Assembly (NCBI RefSeq): GCF_047228935.1
Contig: NZ_JBFEGG010000007.1
Location: 13,660 to 77,659 of the forward strand
Origin: Ornithinibacillus sp047228935
GTDB taxonomy: Bacteria; Bacillota; Bacilli; Bacillales; Amphibacillaceae
Length of the DNA: 64,000 bases
Direction of reading: 5' to 3'
The position numbers were made by a program, and so were the translations under genes. Below are positions 25,731 to 35,604 of this stretch, piece after piece; position 1 is the stretch's first letter, and each line of letters begins with the position of its first letter. The notes under the pieces were generated by a model. The model worked only from the letters and a program-made list of their open reading frames with translations, was not told the origin of the DNA and searched no databases.

Positions 25731-26810
25731 TTGCATATCGTCCTATCTGGTTATTATGGTTACGGCAATGTCGGAGATGAAGCCATTCTCCTTTCCATTA
25801 TCGAGGCCATGAGGAAACAAGAACCAGACATTCAATTTACCGTATTATCATTTAATCCGGAAGAAACGAGTATAACCTATGGGGTTCACGCCATAAACCG
25901 GTTTGACTTTACATCGATATATCAGGCTATAAAAGAATCAGATGGGTTAATCAGTGGTGGCGGAAGTCTTATCCAAGATGAAACTGGTCTACGTTCTGTT
26001 CCTTATTATACAGGGATTATTCAAATTGCCAGATGGCATAAAAAGCCTGTTTTTATTTATGCACAAGGAATGGGTCCGATTAAACTACTTCATAATAAAT
26101 TATTAGTTCGTTGGACATTCAATAAGGTTGATTTCATTACCGTTCGAGATGAACTTTCCAAGAAGTTTTTAGAAAAGATTGGGATAAAAAAACAAGTCTA
26201 TGTAGTTCCAGACCCAGTGTTAGGTTTGGATTATACGAGATTTACTACAAGCTGGCCTGAAAATAATGGGGTTACTGACAAATATATTGCGGTTAGTGTG
26301 AGAGATTGGCCGACCAAATTTCAATTTAAGATGAAGATAGCTAAGGCACTAGATTCTATTGCCGAAATGAACTATAAGATTATTTTTGTACCGATGCATG
26401 GAGAGCATGATGAGTTAACTTCTGCTGAGATTATGAGCATAATGGAGAAAGGAGCGTTTATTGCTCCTCATCAATTAACAACCGAGGAAAAAATCGCCTT
26501 AATCGGTAAATCTGAATTACTCATTGGGGTCCGCCTCCATTCGCTCATCTTTGCCGCACTAAATCAAACACCATTTGTCGCGATTTCTTACGATCCAAAG
26601 ATTGATGCTTTTGCTTCAATTTTTAATCAACCAATTATAGGTCATGTTGCGAATGATGATTGGGATGATAGGACATTATTTAATCAAGTTGCATCTTTAC
26701 TTAAGAATCCTGATGATTTTAAGGAAAGTTTACAAGATAACTACGAAAAACATCGTATAACTGCATTACGTACAGCTGAATTAGCAATAAATATTTTTAC
26801 AGAGAAATAA
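25731..26810 (+). CDS. csaB: Polysaccharide pyruvyl transferase CsaB
   Basis: Adds ketal-linked pyruvate to the secondary wall polysaccharide, creating the ligand that SLH domains bind. The 359-residue protein carries GYYGYGNVGDEAILLSIIEA at its N-terminus, LISGGGSLIQDETGLRSVPY, FIYAQGMGPI, ITVRDELSKKFL, and the C-terminal GVRLHSLIFAALNQTPFVAI, all family signatures. TTG 25731 follows GAGGTG by 6 nt. It fits the four SLH proteins encoded upstream in this window. It is probably co-transcribed with the flippase, although an extended -10 like TGGTACAAT in the gap could add a promoter. Confidence 0.95.
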   Translation: MHIVLSGYYGYGNVGDEAILLSIIEAMRKQEPDIQFTVLSFNPEETSITYGVHAINRFDFTSIYQAIKESDGLISGGGSLIQDETGLRSVPYYTGIIQIARWHKKPVFIYAQGMGPIKLLHNKLLVRWTFNKVDFITVRDELSKKFLEKIGIKKQVYVVPDPVLGLDYTRFTTSWPENNGVTDKYIAVSVRDWPTKFQFKMKIAKALDSIAEMNYKIIFVPMHGEHDELTSAEIMSIMEKGAFIAPHQLTTEEKIALIGKSELLIGVRLHSLIFAALNQTPFVAISYDPKIDAFASIFNQPIIGHVANDDWDDRTLFNQVASLLKNPDDFKESLQDNYEKHRITALRTAELAINIFTEK

Positions 26811-26845
26811 GATGTCCTTGAATATTAGAACATCTTATTTTTTTT
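26807..26845 (+). terminator. Rho-independent terminator after csaB
   Basis: AATAAGATGT/ACATCTTATT stem overlapping the csaB stop codon, followed by T8. Confidence 0.8.
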
Positions 26846-26851
26846 GTTATA

Positions 26852-26881
26852 AAAAAGAAGCCTAGATAAATCTAAGCTTCT
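26852..26881 (-). terminator. Rho-independent terminator after the GH73 autolysin
   Basis: On the minus strand GAAGCTTAGA/TCTAGGCTTC with a 4-nt loop and T6. Confidence 0.8.
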
Positions 26882-26890
26882 TTAAGCATC

Positions 26891-29800
26891 TTACTTATAA
26901 ATCGGATAATCCAACATCAATCGATAATTACCTACCTCTTGGTAAAGGTTATATAAACTACTAATCTGTTTATACGCCCAACCAATGTCCGTTGCATACT
27001 GATGACTTGCACTTCCGTTTGCTTCCATTGCGGCAGGATTCCAGCGCATTTTATATAGTGTATTTTGGCCAGCATTGATATAGCCATCACCAATAAATTT
27101 TGCTCCTCCTACAATAGCTTTATATGGTGTAGTCCAGCCTTCTTCATAAGCTTTTCTTGCACCACATGTTAGTGCACAATTATCGTAAGCTCCAATTCCG
27201 TACATGTTGTATACCGTAACACCATTATATTTCACACCACGAGCAAGCTGTGAACTACCATGACCAGTTTCTAAAAGAGCATGAGAAACTAAGTATAAGT
27301 CGTTTACACCATTTTTGCGACTTGCATCATAAAATGCCTGTCCTTGCCCTTCCAGTATCCCTTTACCTTTAAGGTAATTATTTAATGTTGATACAGTTAC
27401 ACCACTTGGCTTTGATAAATCTAGGAATTGGAATTTTTGCTTCTCATCATTTATGAAGTTAGTTGGATCTAAATAATACTTCACATCTTCTCTTGTCGCA
27501 TTTCTCCAAGCTCCAATACTAACCTGATGCCAGCCAGAACCTTCTTTTACAATTGTTAACGTAGTGCCTTTTGGAACTTTTGTATAAATTTGATAAGCAG
27601 TACCTGCTCCAGCTCGAATGTTTACAGAGTCTTTAGTTATTCCAATTTTAGAGCTAACATTAGCTAGTGAATTATGAACATACAGTTCTTTACCCATGTA
27701 CTGAATCTTGTACCATTTCGAACTTCCGTTGTACGTGTCACCTGTGACGTTTGTATCTAAGATTGTTACAGCAGTACCATCATTCACTGTATAAGCAATG
27801 TTACTGTCTGTATTCAATTTCGGAGTAGTACGAAGGCGAACACCGTTTTCGATAATCTTACCACCTGTAGAGATCGTAATGTAACTTGCACTCACATATG
27901 CAGGTTCATTGCGATACTTATCAGTTTGTGGATTCACTTTCATTTGCATATCTAATGCTTGTGAAAGAGTCAGATCATAACGAGTGCTACTAGATTCTAG
28001 TTCGTCATGAATTGCGGATAATGTCACATCATCGACAATACCATTTGGTACTAACCCGAAGTAGCGTTGAAACGCTTTTACTACTTCTTCTGTTTCTGGC
28101 CCGAACCAGTTAGAAGGATTTTTCCAATCAGCAAAGTTTAGCCTTACTAAATCTCTTTTTACTTGAAGAACTTGATTATTTGCTTTGCCATATTGGATTG
28201 GACTGTTTTTTACTTCCTTTATTTTAGCTAGGGTAGGTTCATCCATAATTCCATGTGCTTTTAATCCATAATAACGCTGGAAATATTCAACTGCTTCTTT
28301 CGTCATTGGACCAAAGTCAGTACCAGGGTTTTTCCAATTTACAAAACCGATAGATGCTAAGTCTTTCTTCACGTCTTGGATTTTCTTACTACTATTACCT
28401 GATTGAAGTGGACTATTATACACTTCATCTAGCTTGAACAATGAAGCAGGATTCATTTTCCCAGAAACAGGTAGGTTGTAATAACGTTGGAATTCCTCCA
28501 CAGTGGCTTGGGTTTCTGGGCCAAACCAGTTAGATGGATCTGGCCAATCAGCAAACTTAAGATTCACTAACTTAAGCTTCATCTCTAAAATGGCATTACT
28601 TGCATCATTTAATTGCATGATATCATTTAATGCTTTTTCGATTTGGTTAACTGTTATTTCATCAAGGATACCATTAGTAATTAATCCATAATGGCGTTGG
28701 AAATCTTTTACAACATCAATCGTTTCAGATCCGAAGTATTGACTAGGACCATTCCAATTAGCGAAACCTAATTCTACAAGCTTTTCTTTATAGCTTTGTA
28801 CTTCATTGTTGTAATCACCGAATTGCGGGCTGTTAAGTACCGTTTCAAGCTTGTCTAGTGATTCCTCGTTCATTACACCACTAACAGTAAGACCGTAATA
28901 GCGTTGGAACTTTTCTACTATTGCTTTAGTATCTGGACCGTACCAAGCAGATGGATCCTTCCAATTGACCATACCAATCTCTACTAATTTCTCTTTAAAG
29001 ATTTGAACGTCTTTACGAATTAACCCATATTTCATTGGTTGTTCCATTAGACTAGAAATCTTATTACGTGTCACAGAATCAGCAATTCCATTTATGACTA
29101 ATTTGTTTGCTTTTTGGAATTCCTTGACCACACCAACGGTTTCTGGTCCATAATACGGACTAGGTCCATTCCAATCTGCGTATAATAAGAAAACTAAGTC
29201 TTCTTTTAAGTTTTGCACAGTATTCGTATAGCTTCCGATTTTCGGACTTGAAAGTTCTTCGTCAAGCTTATCTAAAGAAGCTTGATCCATAACACCTGAA
29301 TCAGTAAGCCCGTAATAGCTTTGGAATTTCTTCACTGCTTGAAGGGTTGTCCAACCAAACTCATTTGTAGGATTACTCCAGTCTCCAAAACCTAGTTCTA
29401 TTAAACCTAATTTAAACTGGCGAACACCTGGAAGAGTTACGCCATATTGGAATGGCTGACTTAATAACTCATCAACCTTGTCTTGCGTAGCTTGGTTCGC
29501 TGAACCAGTTACAGACAACCCATAAGTAGATTGAAAGTCCTTTACCACTTCAACGGTTTCATTTCCATAATATTGGCTTGGATTTGGCCAATTAGCGAAA
29601 CCTAATTGAACTAATTTTTTCTTAAAGGCTGCAACTGCTTCACTATAGTCTCCCAGTTCAAAAGTAGTTGTGCTTGCTATTGTTATCGATGTTTCATTTA
29701 CTTCAGTAGGAATCTCTTCATCTATGATACTTTCATCCTCTGAAGTATGTACGTCTAATTCTGGTTGGCTTTCTTCAGAATCAGTTGGTGAATCTACTAA

Positions 29801-29932
29801 TTCCTCTTCTACCACGACTTCCGGTGTCATAGATTCAACTTGATTGTCCTCCTCGGACGCTTCTACATCTAGTGAACTAAAGTTGAAAAGAGCCAAAGAA
29901 AGTAATAGTATCATAGACTTTTTGTTTTTCAC
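26891..29932 (-). CDS. Secreted GH73 glucosaminidase with eight peptidoglycan-binding-like repeats and SH3 domains
   Basis: A 1013-residue autolysin-like protein. Signal peptide (about 1-25), an acidic linker (about 26-90), then eight ~70-residue repeats (about 93-655), each with FxxWxxPSxxxG, E/VVKxFQRYYGL and GxxxxxTLxKI, like PG_binding_1 units. Two SH3-type segments follow (about 700-840: GVRLRTTPKLN, SVNIRAGAGTAYQIYTKVP). The C-terminal domain is a GH73 N-acetylglucosaminidase (about 855-1013) with YLVSHALLETGHGSSQLARG, where Glu is the likely catalytic acid, and YNMYGIGAYD. It has no SLH. GTG 29932 follows GGAGGTG. Role: peptidoglycan cleavage in growth or separation. Confidence 0.9.
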   Translation of the reverse strand: MKNKKSMILLLSLALFNFSSLDVEASEEDNQVESMTPEVVVEEELVDSPTDSEESQPELDVHTSEDESIIDEEIPTEVNETSITIASTTTFELGDYSEAVAAFKKKLVQLGFANWPNPSQYYGNETVEVVKDFQSTYGLSVTGSANQATQDKVDELLSQPFQYGVTLPGVRQFKLGLIELGFGDWSNPTNEFGWTTLQAVKKFQSYYGLTDSGVMDQASLDKLDEELSSPKIGSYTNTVQNLKEDLVFLLYADWNGPSPYYGPETVGVVKEFQKANKLVINGIADSVTRNKISSLMEQPMKYGLIRKDVQIFKEKLVEIGMVNWKDPSAWYGPDTKAIVEKFQRYYGLTVSGVMNEESLDKLETVLNSPQFGDYNNEVQSYKEKLVELGFANWNGPSQYFGSETIDVVKDFQRHYGLITNGILDEITVNQIEKALNDIMQLNDASNAILEMKLKLVNLKFADWPDPSNWFGPETQATVEEFQRYYNLPVSGKMNPASLFKLDEVYNSPLQSGNSSKKIQDVKKDLASIGFVNWKNPGTDFGPMTKEAVEYFQRYYGLKAHGIMDEPTLAKIKEVKNSPIQYGKANNQVLQVKRDLVRLNFADWKNPSNWFGPETEEVVKAFQRYFGLVPNGIVDDVTLSAIHDELESSSTRYDLTLSQALDMQMKVNPQTDKYRNEPAYVSASYITISTGGKIIENGVRLRTTPKLNTDSNIAYTVNDGTAVTILDTNVTGDTYNGSSKWYKIQYMGKELYVHNSLANVSSKIGITKDSVNIRAGAGTAYQIYTKVPKGTTLTIVKEGSGWHQVSIGAWRNATREDVKYYLDPTNFINDEKQKFQFLDLSKPSGVTVSTLNNYLKGKGILEGQGQAFYDASRKNGVNDLYLVSHALLETGHGSSQLARGVKYNGVTVYNMYGIGAYDNCALTCGARKAYEEGWTTPYKAIVGGAKFIGDGYINAGQNTLYKMRWNPAAMEANGSASHQYATDIGWAYKQISSLYNLYQEVGNYRLMLDYPIYK

Positions 29933-30256
29933 TCTAGTTTCACCTCCTCTATTTTTTTATAGAATACAAGTCTAGTATCTACTATTCTATCATCGTTTTC
30001 AAGAGTAATTCGACATGTTTTTTAAGTAGGAAATATATGTAAGATTATGGAGAAATGGGGTGTGACTGAGGGGGGGGCAGGTGTGAACAATATATCGCAA
30101 TAGGAGCATGAATCTATCATTATGCGACCTTTCTCAAAAGATGCTCCCTAATTGCAATACCGTCATTAAACACACCACTATCAATAAAAAAACCGAACAA
30201 CCTCGCATTCTAATTAAAGAACGCTGTTCGTTCGGTTTCTTAGGTAATCCTAAACA
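29933..30256. other. Intergenic region between the GH73 gene and the polysaccharide locus
   Basis: About 320 nt. It holds the terminator of the polysaccharide operon at its right side and a G-rich run (GGGGGGGG near 30071). The promoter of the GH73 gene should lie within 29950-30100. No coding sequence is convincing. Confidence 0.5.
30184..30238 (-). terminator. Terminator of the capA/asparagine-synthase-like unit
   Basis: On the minus strand AACCGAAC and GTTCGGTT close a long hairpin with an inner GCGTTCTTTAATTAGAATGC stem, followed by T7. Confidence 0.75.
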
Positions 30257-32020
30257 TCACTGCTTATTTCGCCAAAAACTATACAACGTCTGAAGTAGAT
30301 TAATCCGCTGCACATAATTCAAGCTGCTTTTTTCAAATAGCAATTTAATATCACTACTCATAAACACTTCAGACAGTCCATCTGCACCAGTTGCGTATTT
30401 TTTTACACTTTCTTGCCATTCTTTACTATTCATTACTACGTCCCATTCGCCCCATGGACCTTGATTTCCTTTTACAAATCCAGCTTTTCGGCCGATTTTC
30501 TCATAAACAAAATAACAAAACTGAATCACACTGTTGATATACCAAGGGAAATATGGCAGCCTTCCATCACTATGGGCTAACCATTTCGTAGGACGTAATC
30601 TCCGTTTACTTGCTTTATGAAATAGTTTGCGATTTAGTTTCCATTCTTGTGGAACTGCTGCACTAATTTTCACAATATCATTTGTCATGAATGGTTCATA
30701 GCTTCTAAATAGCCTACGATTCACATGGAGATTTGGTATATTCATATTCATAGACACTGGCCACATTTCAAACCACTCGTCGGCTGAATCATCCCGAAAT
30801 TGCTTTACCTTCTCTAAATGAAGCTGTCTTCGTTTTGTCAGTTTTTCTAGAATTTCTTTGTTAAATTCAGGCTTTCTGATTTCCGCTCCGGCTGAGTAGC
30901 TTGTATTTTTAATTTGTGGTAGGAATGGGAAACGCTTCGTTCCCCTCACTTTCTTAATACGAGCCCCCTTTAAGAGTGCATCTGAAAATAAACCACCAAA
31001 CACAGCCTCGAAGTCATTCAGATGACACGATTCATGAAATCCGAATGTATGGGCATGAAAATATTGTGCACCGTTCCCAACCATGTTGACGCAAGCAGGT
31101 AAAATATCAAGATAATGAAGCTTATCTCTCGTGGCTAATTTGAGATTGGCCCCATAAGCATCCGCTGCTTTTTCAGCTACTTTACCTTCACGATTCAAAT
31201 TATCGAGGAAAATAAAGGCTTCACGTTTCGCTTTCTTAGGGAGTAAAGCACTTAATAGTCTTGAATCTTCTCCACCACTGATAAATTGTCCAATTGTGTC
31301 CATACCTTCTGTTATTCGATCGACGTATGTAGTTAATGCTTTATCAATATCCTTAGCAGCTTCCTTCAAAGATGTATAAGGGTTTTTTTCTTCCGGACTC
31401 CAATAAGGTGTCGACTGTAAATCCGCCTCTTTTACAACATGTTCTGACGAAGGCGCAAGCTGGAATATTCCTTTATATGCTGTATAAGGAAATGTTACGA
31501 CACTATGTAGAATAAAGTCCACGTGAGAAACAAGGTCTGGGTTATCTGTTTGACCAGCGGCCACAGCCAAAGCATCTATATGAGTGCCAAGAAAGCAGCC
31601 TTCCTCATTTTGATAATGGAATACCGGGATATAAGCCATAATATCAGTCACACATAATAGTTCTCCATTTATTTTATCGATGATGAGAACTACGTAAGGT
31701 CCGTCTAAATCTTCATCCCATTTGATAGATTGCTCTAACCAACGGTCGTAAATTGCTTTTGTACCTTTTGTACTATTCTCTTGAATAGTAAGGAAATCAT
31801 TTGATTGAAACGTAAGCACTGGCCCCCCAATTACCACCACCAGATGGTTTTCCGTTTCCAATGGTTGAAATGCTCTATAAATATTTCGGCTCGTTGCAAG
31901 CGATCCCCACTCACCGTGATATTCTTGAACGAAAGGTGGATTTTTGTCATAGATAGCCTGAATGTCTTTGGTTAGTTTTCCGTTTTCCACTTGTTTATTA
32001 GAAAATAAAAAATCACTCAT
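30257..32020 (-). CDS. Asparagine-synthase-like amidotransferase domain protein of the polysaccharide locus
   Basis: A 587-residue cytoplasmic protein. The C-terminal part has the PP-loop ATP-binding motif of asparagine synthases in the variant GQFISGGEDSRLLSALLP and later LFHKASKRRLRPTKWL. The N-terminal half resembles the class II glutaminase fold (LVVVIGGPVLTF, YVVLIIDKINGELLC, VTDIMAYIPVFHY) but lacks the essential N-terminal Cys, as it begins MSDFLFSNK. It therefore probably uses free ammonia or another amine, or modifies a polymer instead of making asparagine. It is the last gene of the capsule-type unit, 13 nt after capA. Exact reaction unknown. Confidence 0.78.
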   Translation of the reverse strand: MSDFLFSNKQVENGKLTKDIQAIYDKNPPFVQEYHGEWGSLATSRNIYRAFQPLETENHLVVVIGGPVLTFQSNDFLTIQENSTKGTKAIYDRWLEQSIKWDEDLDGPYVVLIIDKINGELLCVTDIMAYIPVFHYQNEEGCFLGTHIDALAVAAGQTDNPDLVSHVDFILHSVVTFPYTAYKGIFQLAPSSEHVVKEADLQSTPYWSPEEKNPYTSLKEAAKDIDKALTTYVDRITEGMDTIGQFISGGEDSRLLSALLPKKAKREAFIFLDNLNREGKVAEKAADAYGANLKLATRDKLHYLDILPACVNMVGNGAQYFHAHTFGFHESCHLNDFEAVFGGLFSDALLKGARIKKVRGTKRFPFLPQIKNTSYSAGAEIRKPEFNKEILEKLTKRRQLHLEKVKQFRDDSADEWFEMWPVSMNMNIPNLHVNRRLFRSYEPFMTNDIVKISAAVPQEWKLNRKLFHKASKRRLRPTKWLAHSDGRLPYFPWYINSVIQFCYFVYEKIGRKAGFVKGNQGPWGEWDVVMNSKEWQESVKKYATGADGLSEVFMSSDIKLLFEKSSLNYVQRINLLQTLYSFWRNKQ

Positions 32021-32033
32021 CGTTTAACCGTCC

Positions 32034-33164
32034 CTATTTTTTGTTCGCGATTGCTTCTAGTGCATTTACCATCGCATAATGATACGTTTCATTTCGAACT
32101 AAATGTAAAGATAGTAGCGCTTTGTCTACTTTTTTCTGTCTACCGAGTAGTATATTAATGATTCGTTTTAAGGTTGTTACTACGCCACCATCATATGCTG
32201 TGGAACCTAGTGAATAAATAAAGTTTCTTTTAATAATTTGATTGTACACGTGTAACGACATGTCTTCATGTAGTTTTTCATATTCATTTTCTAATAGCTC
32301 ATTCAATTCATTAATATTAATGCGATTGCTTTCATTCGACAGTTGAACTAGTCCATCTTTCTTATGAGAATACACTAGTTCAAATTCTACCGGTTCATTT
32401 TTCTCTATTTTCAATAGTACGGAGTAAGTCTGGTCTTCTTTATCTTTAAAATTAACTGAGTCAAAATAAAAATTGCCTAAACTGTAAAAAATGACACTAT
32501 CCGCATATCGTTCATATCCTTGTGGGACATGCGGATGAGATCCAATGACCACATCTACACCTAAATGACAGAAATGCTTATAGCGCTGTCTCCATTCTTT
32601 TTGTGGAATGGAATAATGCTCTAGTCCCGCATGGGCTAACACGACAACGACATCACATTTCGCTTTTAGCTCAAGAATTTGTTTATCGATTTCGGCATGG
32701 TTGATCCACGCATAACCCGCTTGGTCTTGTGTAGTAGCATAGTTTAAAACACCAAACTGTGCTTCACAAGCATTAATAAAACCAACCGTTACGTCCTGAA
32801 ATTGCTTGATGACCGGTCTATATGCTTCTGTAACATTCATTCCAGCACCAATCGTCTCAATTCCTACATTTTCTGCTTCATTTATCGTTACATATAAACC
32901 TTCTTCACCATAATCCATCATATGATTATTCGCTAAGCATAGCAGGTCAAATCCTTGTTCCTTCAGTCCCTTTACAGTCCCTACCCGTTGATAATGATGA
33001 CCGCCTGACTTGGGTACAGGCTTTCCAGCCCCTTCAACAGGTGCTTCAAAATTACATATGGAATAGTCCGAGCCTTTAACAATTGTAGCAAGATCCTCAG
33101 ACAATATTATTCCATCACTATGACCGTAGTTTACTATATCGCCACAAACAAATACATTAGCCAT
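32034..33164 (-). CDS. CapA-family metallophosphatase-like protein
   Basis: A 376-residue protein of the PGA_cap/CapA family, found in poly-gamma-glutamate and other capsule loci. It has the calcineurin-like metal ligands in order: VFVCGDIVNYG, ICNFEAPVEG, LCLANNHMMDYGEEGL, VVLAHAGLEHYS and VVIGSHPHVPQG. It has no signal peptide or membrane helix, unlike the anchored CapA of Bacillus anthracis, so it is probably cytoplasmic. The substrate is unknown. It overlaps closely with the flippase gene (2-nt gap) and with the asparagine-synthase-like gene (13-nt gap), so the three are co-transcribed. No capB or capC lies in this window. Confidence 0.88.
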   Translation of the reverse strand: MANVFVCGDIVNYGHSDGIILSEDLATIVKGSDYSICNFEAPVEGAGKPVPKSGGHHYQRVGTVKGLKEQGFDLLCLANNHMMDYGEEGLYVTINEAENVGIETIGAGMNVTEAYRPVIKQFQDVTVGFINACEAQFGVLNYATTQDQAGYAWINHAEIDKQILELKAKCDVVVVLAHAGLEHYSIPQKEWRQRYKHFCHLGVDVVIGSHPHVPQGYERYADSVIFYSLGNFYFDSVNFKDKEDQTYSVLLKIEKNEPVEFELVYSHKKDGLVQLSNESNRININELNELLENEYEKLHEDMSLHVYNQIIKRNFIYSLGSTAYDGGVVTTLKRIINILLGRQKKVDKALLSLHLVRNETYHYAMVNALEAIANKK

Positions 33165-33166
33165 AA

Positions 33167-34465
33167 TTATTCCACACCTCGTTCTTTATCAAATTTACTA
33201 CTGAATCGCAATGCAAAAACAATGAGTAAAATGTTTAATATCGCTCCTACGATACCAAATAATGCGACAGCAACTAAATCACTATTAAACATATAATATC
33301 CTATAAATAAAGCACTTGTTCGAAGGATTAACGTAATAATAGTAAAACTTAAATGAAATCCTTGTTTCGCTAAAACTGGAAAGGCTTTGACACTTGGTTG
33401 GTTAACGAACATAAAGTAAACCCATAATGCCATCCAACGAGCATACTCACCCGCTACATGCCACTCTGCACCGAATACAAAGCTGAATAACCAAGGACCA
33501 AATGCTACTACTAAGGCAAAAGGAACGAATCCAATTGCTCCTAATGAAAAGGTTGCTTTTCTAATTAAGCGTGTTAAATTTTCTTGATTGTTCGATGCCT
33601 CCGAAATGCGTGGATAAAATACATCCCCTACGGACTTACCTATTAACTGGGTAGGCATACTTAAAACTGTTCTACCAATCGCATAAAACCCTGCTGCTGC
33701 TGGACCAAAAAACGTAGTCAGCATTAAGACAGGTATATTTTGTGAGACAGCATTTAATAAAACTTGGGGTGCTCGATACATCGGAAAATCCCGGTGAGAT
33801 TTTGCTAGTGTTTTCATATCGACTGATTTATCTTTTAAATCCGCTGTACTAAAATTAAGTGACTTTCGAGCAAATAGCATCATCAACCCCGCTCTTACTC
33901 CTTCTCCAATTGCTGTCAGTACGATTAGTACCGATGCCACTGGATGAAAGAAACCAATTCCTGCTTTACCACCTTGTAATAAAAGTGCCTGCACAAAAGC
34001 AACACGTGCAGAAACACGAAACTGTTTTGTTCGAATTAACCATTGCTCTGTCACTTGAAAAATTCCAGCAAACAGGATAACTACTGGAATCAATAAGACA
34101 AATGGTGCTACAGGTTCCATATTGAATAGTTTTACAATTGGATCTTTAAATATTAATAGTAATAAGCATGCTAGTATTGCAAAACAAGTGCTAATTACTA
34201 ACGAAAGCTTCGCAATGCCTTTTGCATCTTTATCCTCTTTCGGAAGAACGATAGCTATCGGATACGTTAGTGCTGCAATTGGTCCAACGATTGCTACAAT
34301 AGCCATAAATACTCCCATAAGACCATAAGCTTCTGGCCCATAAAGACGTGTAATAATAGGTGATAAAACGAGTGAAACAGCCTGTGCTGCAGCTGTTCCC
34401 GTCGCCATAATCATCACATTTCGTACAAATGGTCTTTTTAATAATTTCATAATTTTTGTTTTCAT
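33167..34465 (-). CDS. Wzx-type polysaccharide flippase
   Basis: A 432-residue membrane protein with about 12 helices. The N-terminal block, VRNVMIMATGTAAAQAVSLV then LSPIITRLYGPEAYGLMGVF, is characteristic of O-antigen/capsule flippases. FAGIFQVTEQWLIRTKQFRV is the usual cytoplasmic motif region. It would move the undecaprenyl-linked repeat unit of the locus to the outer face for the Wzy-type polymerase encoded upstream. AAAGGAG lies 6 nt before ATG 34465. It is distinct in sequence from the csaB-linked flippase at 24-25.6 kb, so the two probably serve different polymers. Confidence 0.92.
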   Translation of the reverse strand: MKTKIMKLLKRPFVRNVMIMATGTAAAQAVSLVLSPIITRLYGPEAYGLMGVFMAIVAIVGPIAALTYPIAIVLPKEDKDAKGIAKLSLVISTCFAILACLLLLIFKDPIVKLFNMEPVAPFVLLIPVVILFAGIFQVTEQWLIRTKQFRVSARVAFVQALLLQGGKAGIGFFHPVASVLIVLTAIGEGVRAGLMMLFARKSLNFSTADLKDKSVDMKTLAKSHRDFPMYRAPQVLLNAVSQNIPVLMLTTFFGPAAAGFYAIGRTVLSMPTQLIGKSVGDVFYPRISEASNNQENLTRLIRKATFSLGAIGFVPFALVVAFGPWLFSFVFGAEWHVAGEYARWMALWVYFMFVNQPSVKAFPVLAKQGFHLSFTIITLILRTSALFIGYYMFNSDLVAVALFGIVGAILNILLIVFALRFSSKFDKERGVE

Positions 34466-34489
34466 GAACTACTCCTTTAGAGTCACACT

Positions 34490-35437
34490 CTAACGTACAA
34501 TTATTTTCTTAATCATTTTTTTCATATTTCCCTTTACATTATAATAAAGCTTTTCTAAATGATTTAATTCGTTAATTTCCTTTAGTTTTACTTTTTTATA
34601 GCTTGCATCAAGATCCGATTTGGCAAGTATACTATAGAGCTTTCCAATTCTTCTTTTAATCAACGTTCGCTCTAATGGTTTGGTATAATTAAGTAATAGT
34701 TTCTCCATTTCTTTTATCACGACCCAGTAGGAATCAAACGAACGCTGCATATTCTTATTTTGATGGGTAGTCATGACAGAGTCACTACGATATCTTCTCT
34801 TGTAATAAAAATACGGATCATACATTGCTTTATTAACATTTAAATATAGCTTTAATGAGAAAAGCTCATCCTCATGTTGAATGCCTGGTTTGAAACGTAA
34901 ATTATGATTAATTAACACATCTTTTTTGATTAGATATAGACATGGTGATACATTAAAGCCTTTTTGTAACAACTCTAGATGTTCATTCTTTTGATAGACC
35001 TTGCTAGAATGATAATATTTACTTAAATCATACTGCCATTTAAAGATTTTTACGTTTTCATCTTCGGTAAACGGCTCTGCGGCAAACAGTACAATATCTA
35101 ATTCATGGGTTTCAGCACGCGTTACTAAGTTGCTAATTGTTTCCGGTAATATGAAATCATCGGCATCAAGAAAGTAAACATATTTGCCTTTTGCTAGCTC
35201 TATACCCTTATTTCTTGAAGCAGATTGTCCGGCGTTTTCTTGAACGTAAAGCTTGAAGATTTCATTTGTTTCTGCATATTCCTTTAGTACTTCCGTGCTC
35301 CCGTCTTTACTACCATCATCAATTAAAATGACTTCAATATTATTATACGTTTGCTTCAAAACTGAATCTAAACATTCTTTTATATAATGTTCTACGTTAT
35401 ATACCGGTATAATTACCGAAACTAGAGGATTTTCCAT
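34490..35437 (-). CDS. GT2-family glycosyltransferase A
   Basis: A 315-residue cytoplasmic or membrane-associated enzyme with a classic GT-A fold: PLVSVIIPVYNVEHYIKECL, VILIDDGSKDGSTEVL, ENAGQSASRNKGIELAKGKY and FLDADD (the DxD metal site). The later QHEDELFSLKLYLNV carries the acceptor-side ED. The basic C-terminus (YYNVKGNMKKMIKKIIVR) may contact the membrane. I chose ATG 35437 over 35482 because GGAGAAGG lies just upstream and the protein then starts at the GT2 domain. It is the first gene of a unit running through wzx, capA and the asparagine-synthase-like gene. Sugar donor unknown. Confidence 0.9.
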   Translation of the reverse strand: MENPLVSVIIPVYNVEHYIKECLDSVLKQTYNNIEVILIDDGSKDGSTEVLKEYAETNEIFKLYVQENAGQSASRNKGIELAKGKYVYFLDADDFILPETISNLVTRAETHELDIVLFAAEPFTEDENVKIFKWQYDLSKYYHSSKVYQKNEHLELLQKGFNVSPCLYLIKKDVLINHNLRFKPGIQHEDELFSLKLYLNVNKAMYDPYFYYKRRYRSDSVMTTHQNKNMQRSFDSYWVVIKEMEKLLLNYTKPLERTLIKRRIGKLYSILAKSDLDASYKKVKLKEINELNHLEKLYYNVKGNMKKMIKKIIVR

Positions 35438-35570
35438 AATACCTTCTCCTAACTGCCTTTTCTTCGTTAAAAAACAGCCCATTATTAACTATTCAATTAT
35501 ACTTTCTTCTAATATAACATTCAAGAATGGGCGTCGTTCTAAGAACATGGTCCTAAAGTCATCTACACAA

Positions 35571-35598
35571 AAAAAGAATCTCCGCGGATGCAGAGACT
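35571..35598 (-). terminator. Rho-independent terminator after glycosyltransferase B
   Basis: On the minus strand TCTCTGC/GCGGAGA with a 4-nt loop, then TTCTTTTTTT. It splits the locus into two units. Confidence 0.7.
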
Positions 35599-35604
35599 CA
35601 AGGT

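Noticed and set aside
30071..30078. G8 run as a quadruplex or recombination signal
   Set aside because: A single G run with no repeated partners does not support a quadruplex.
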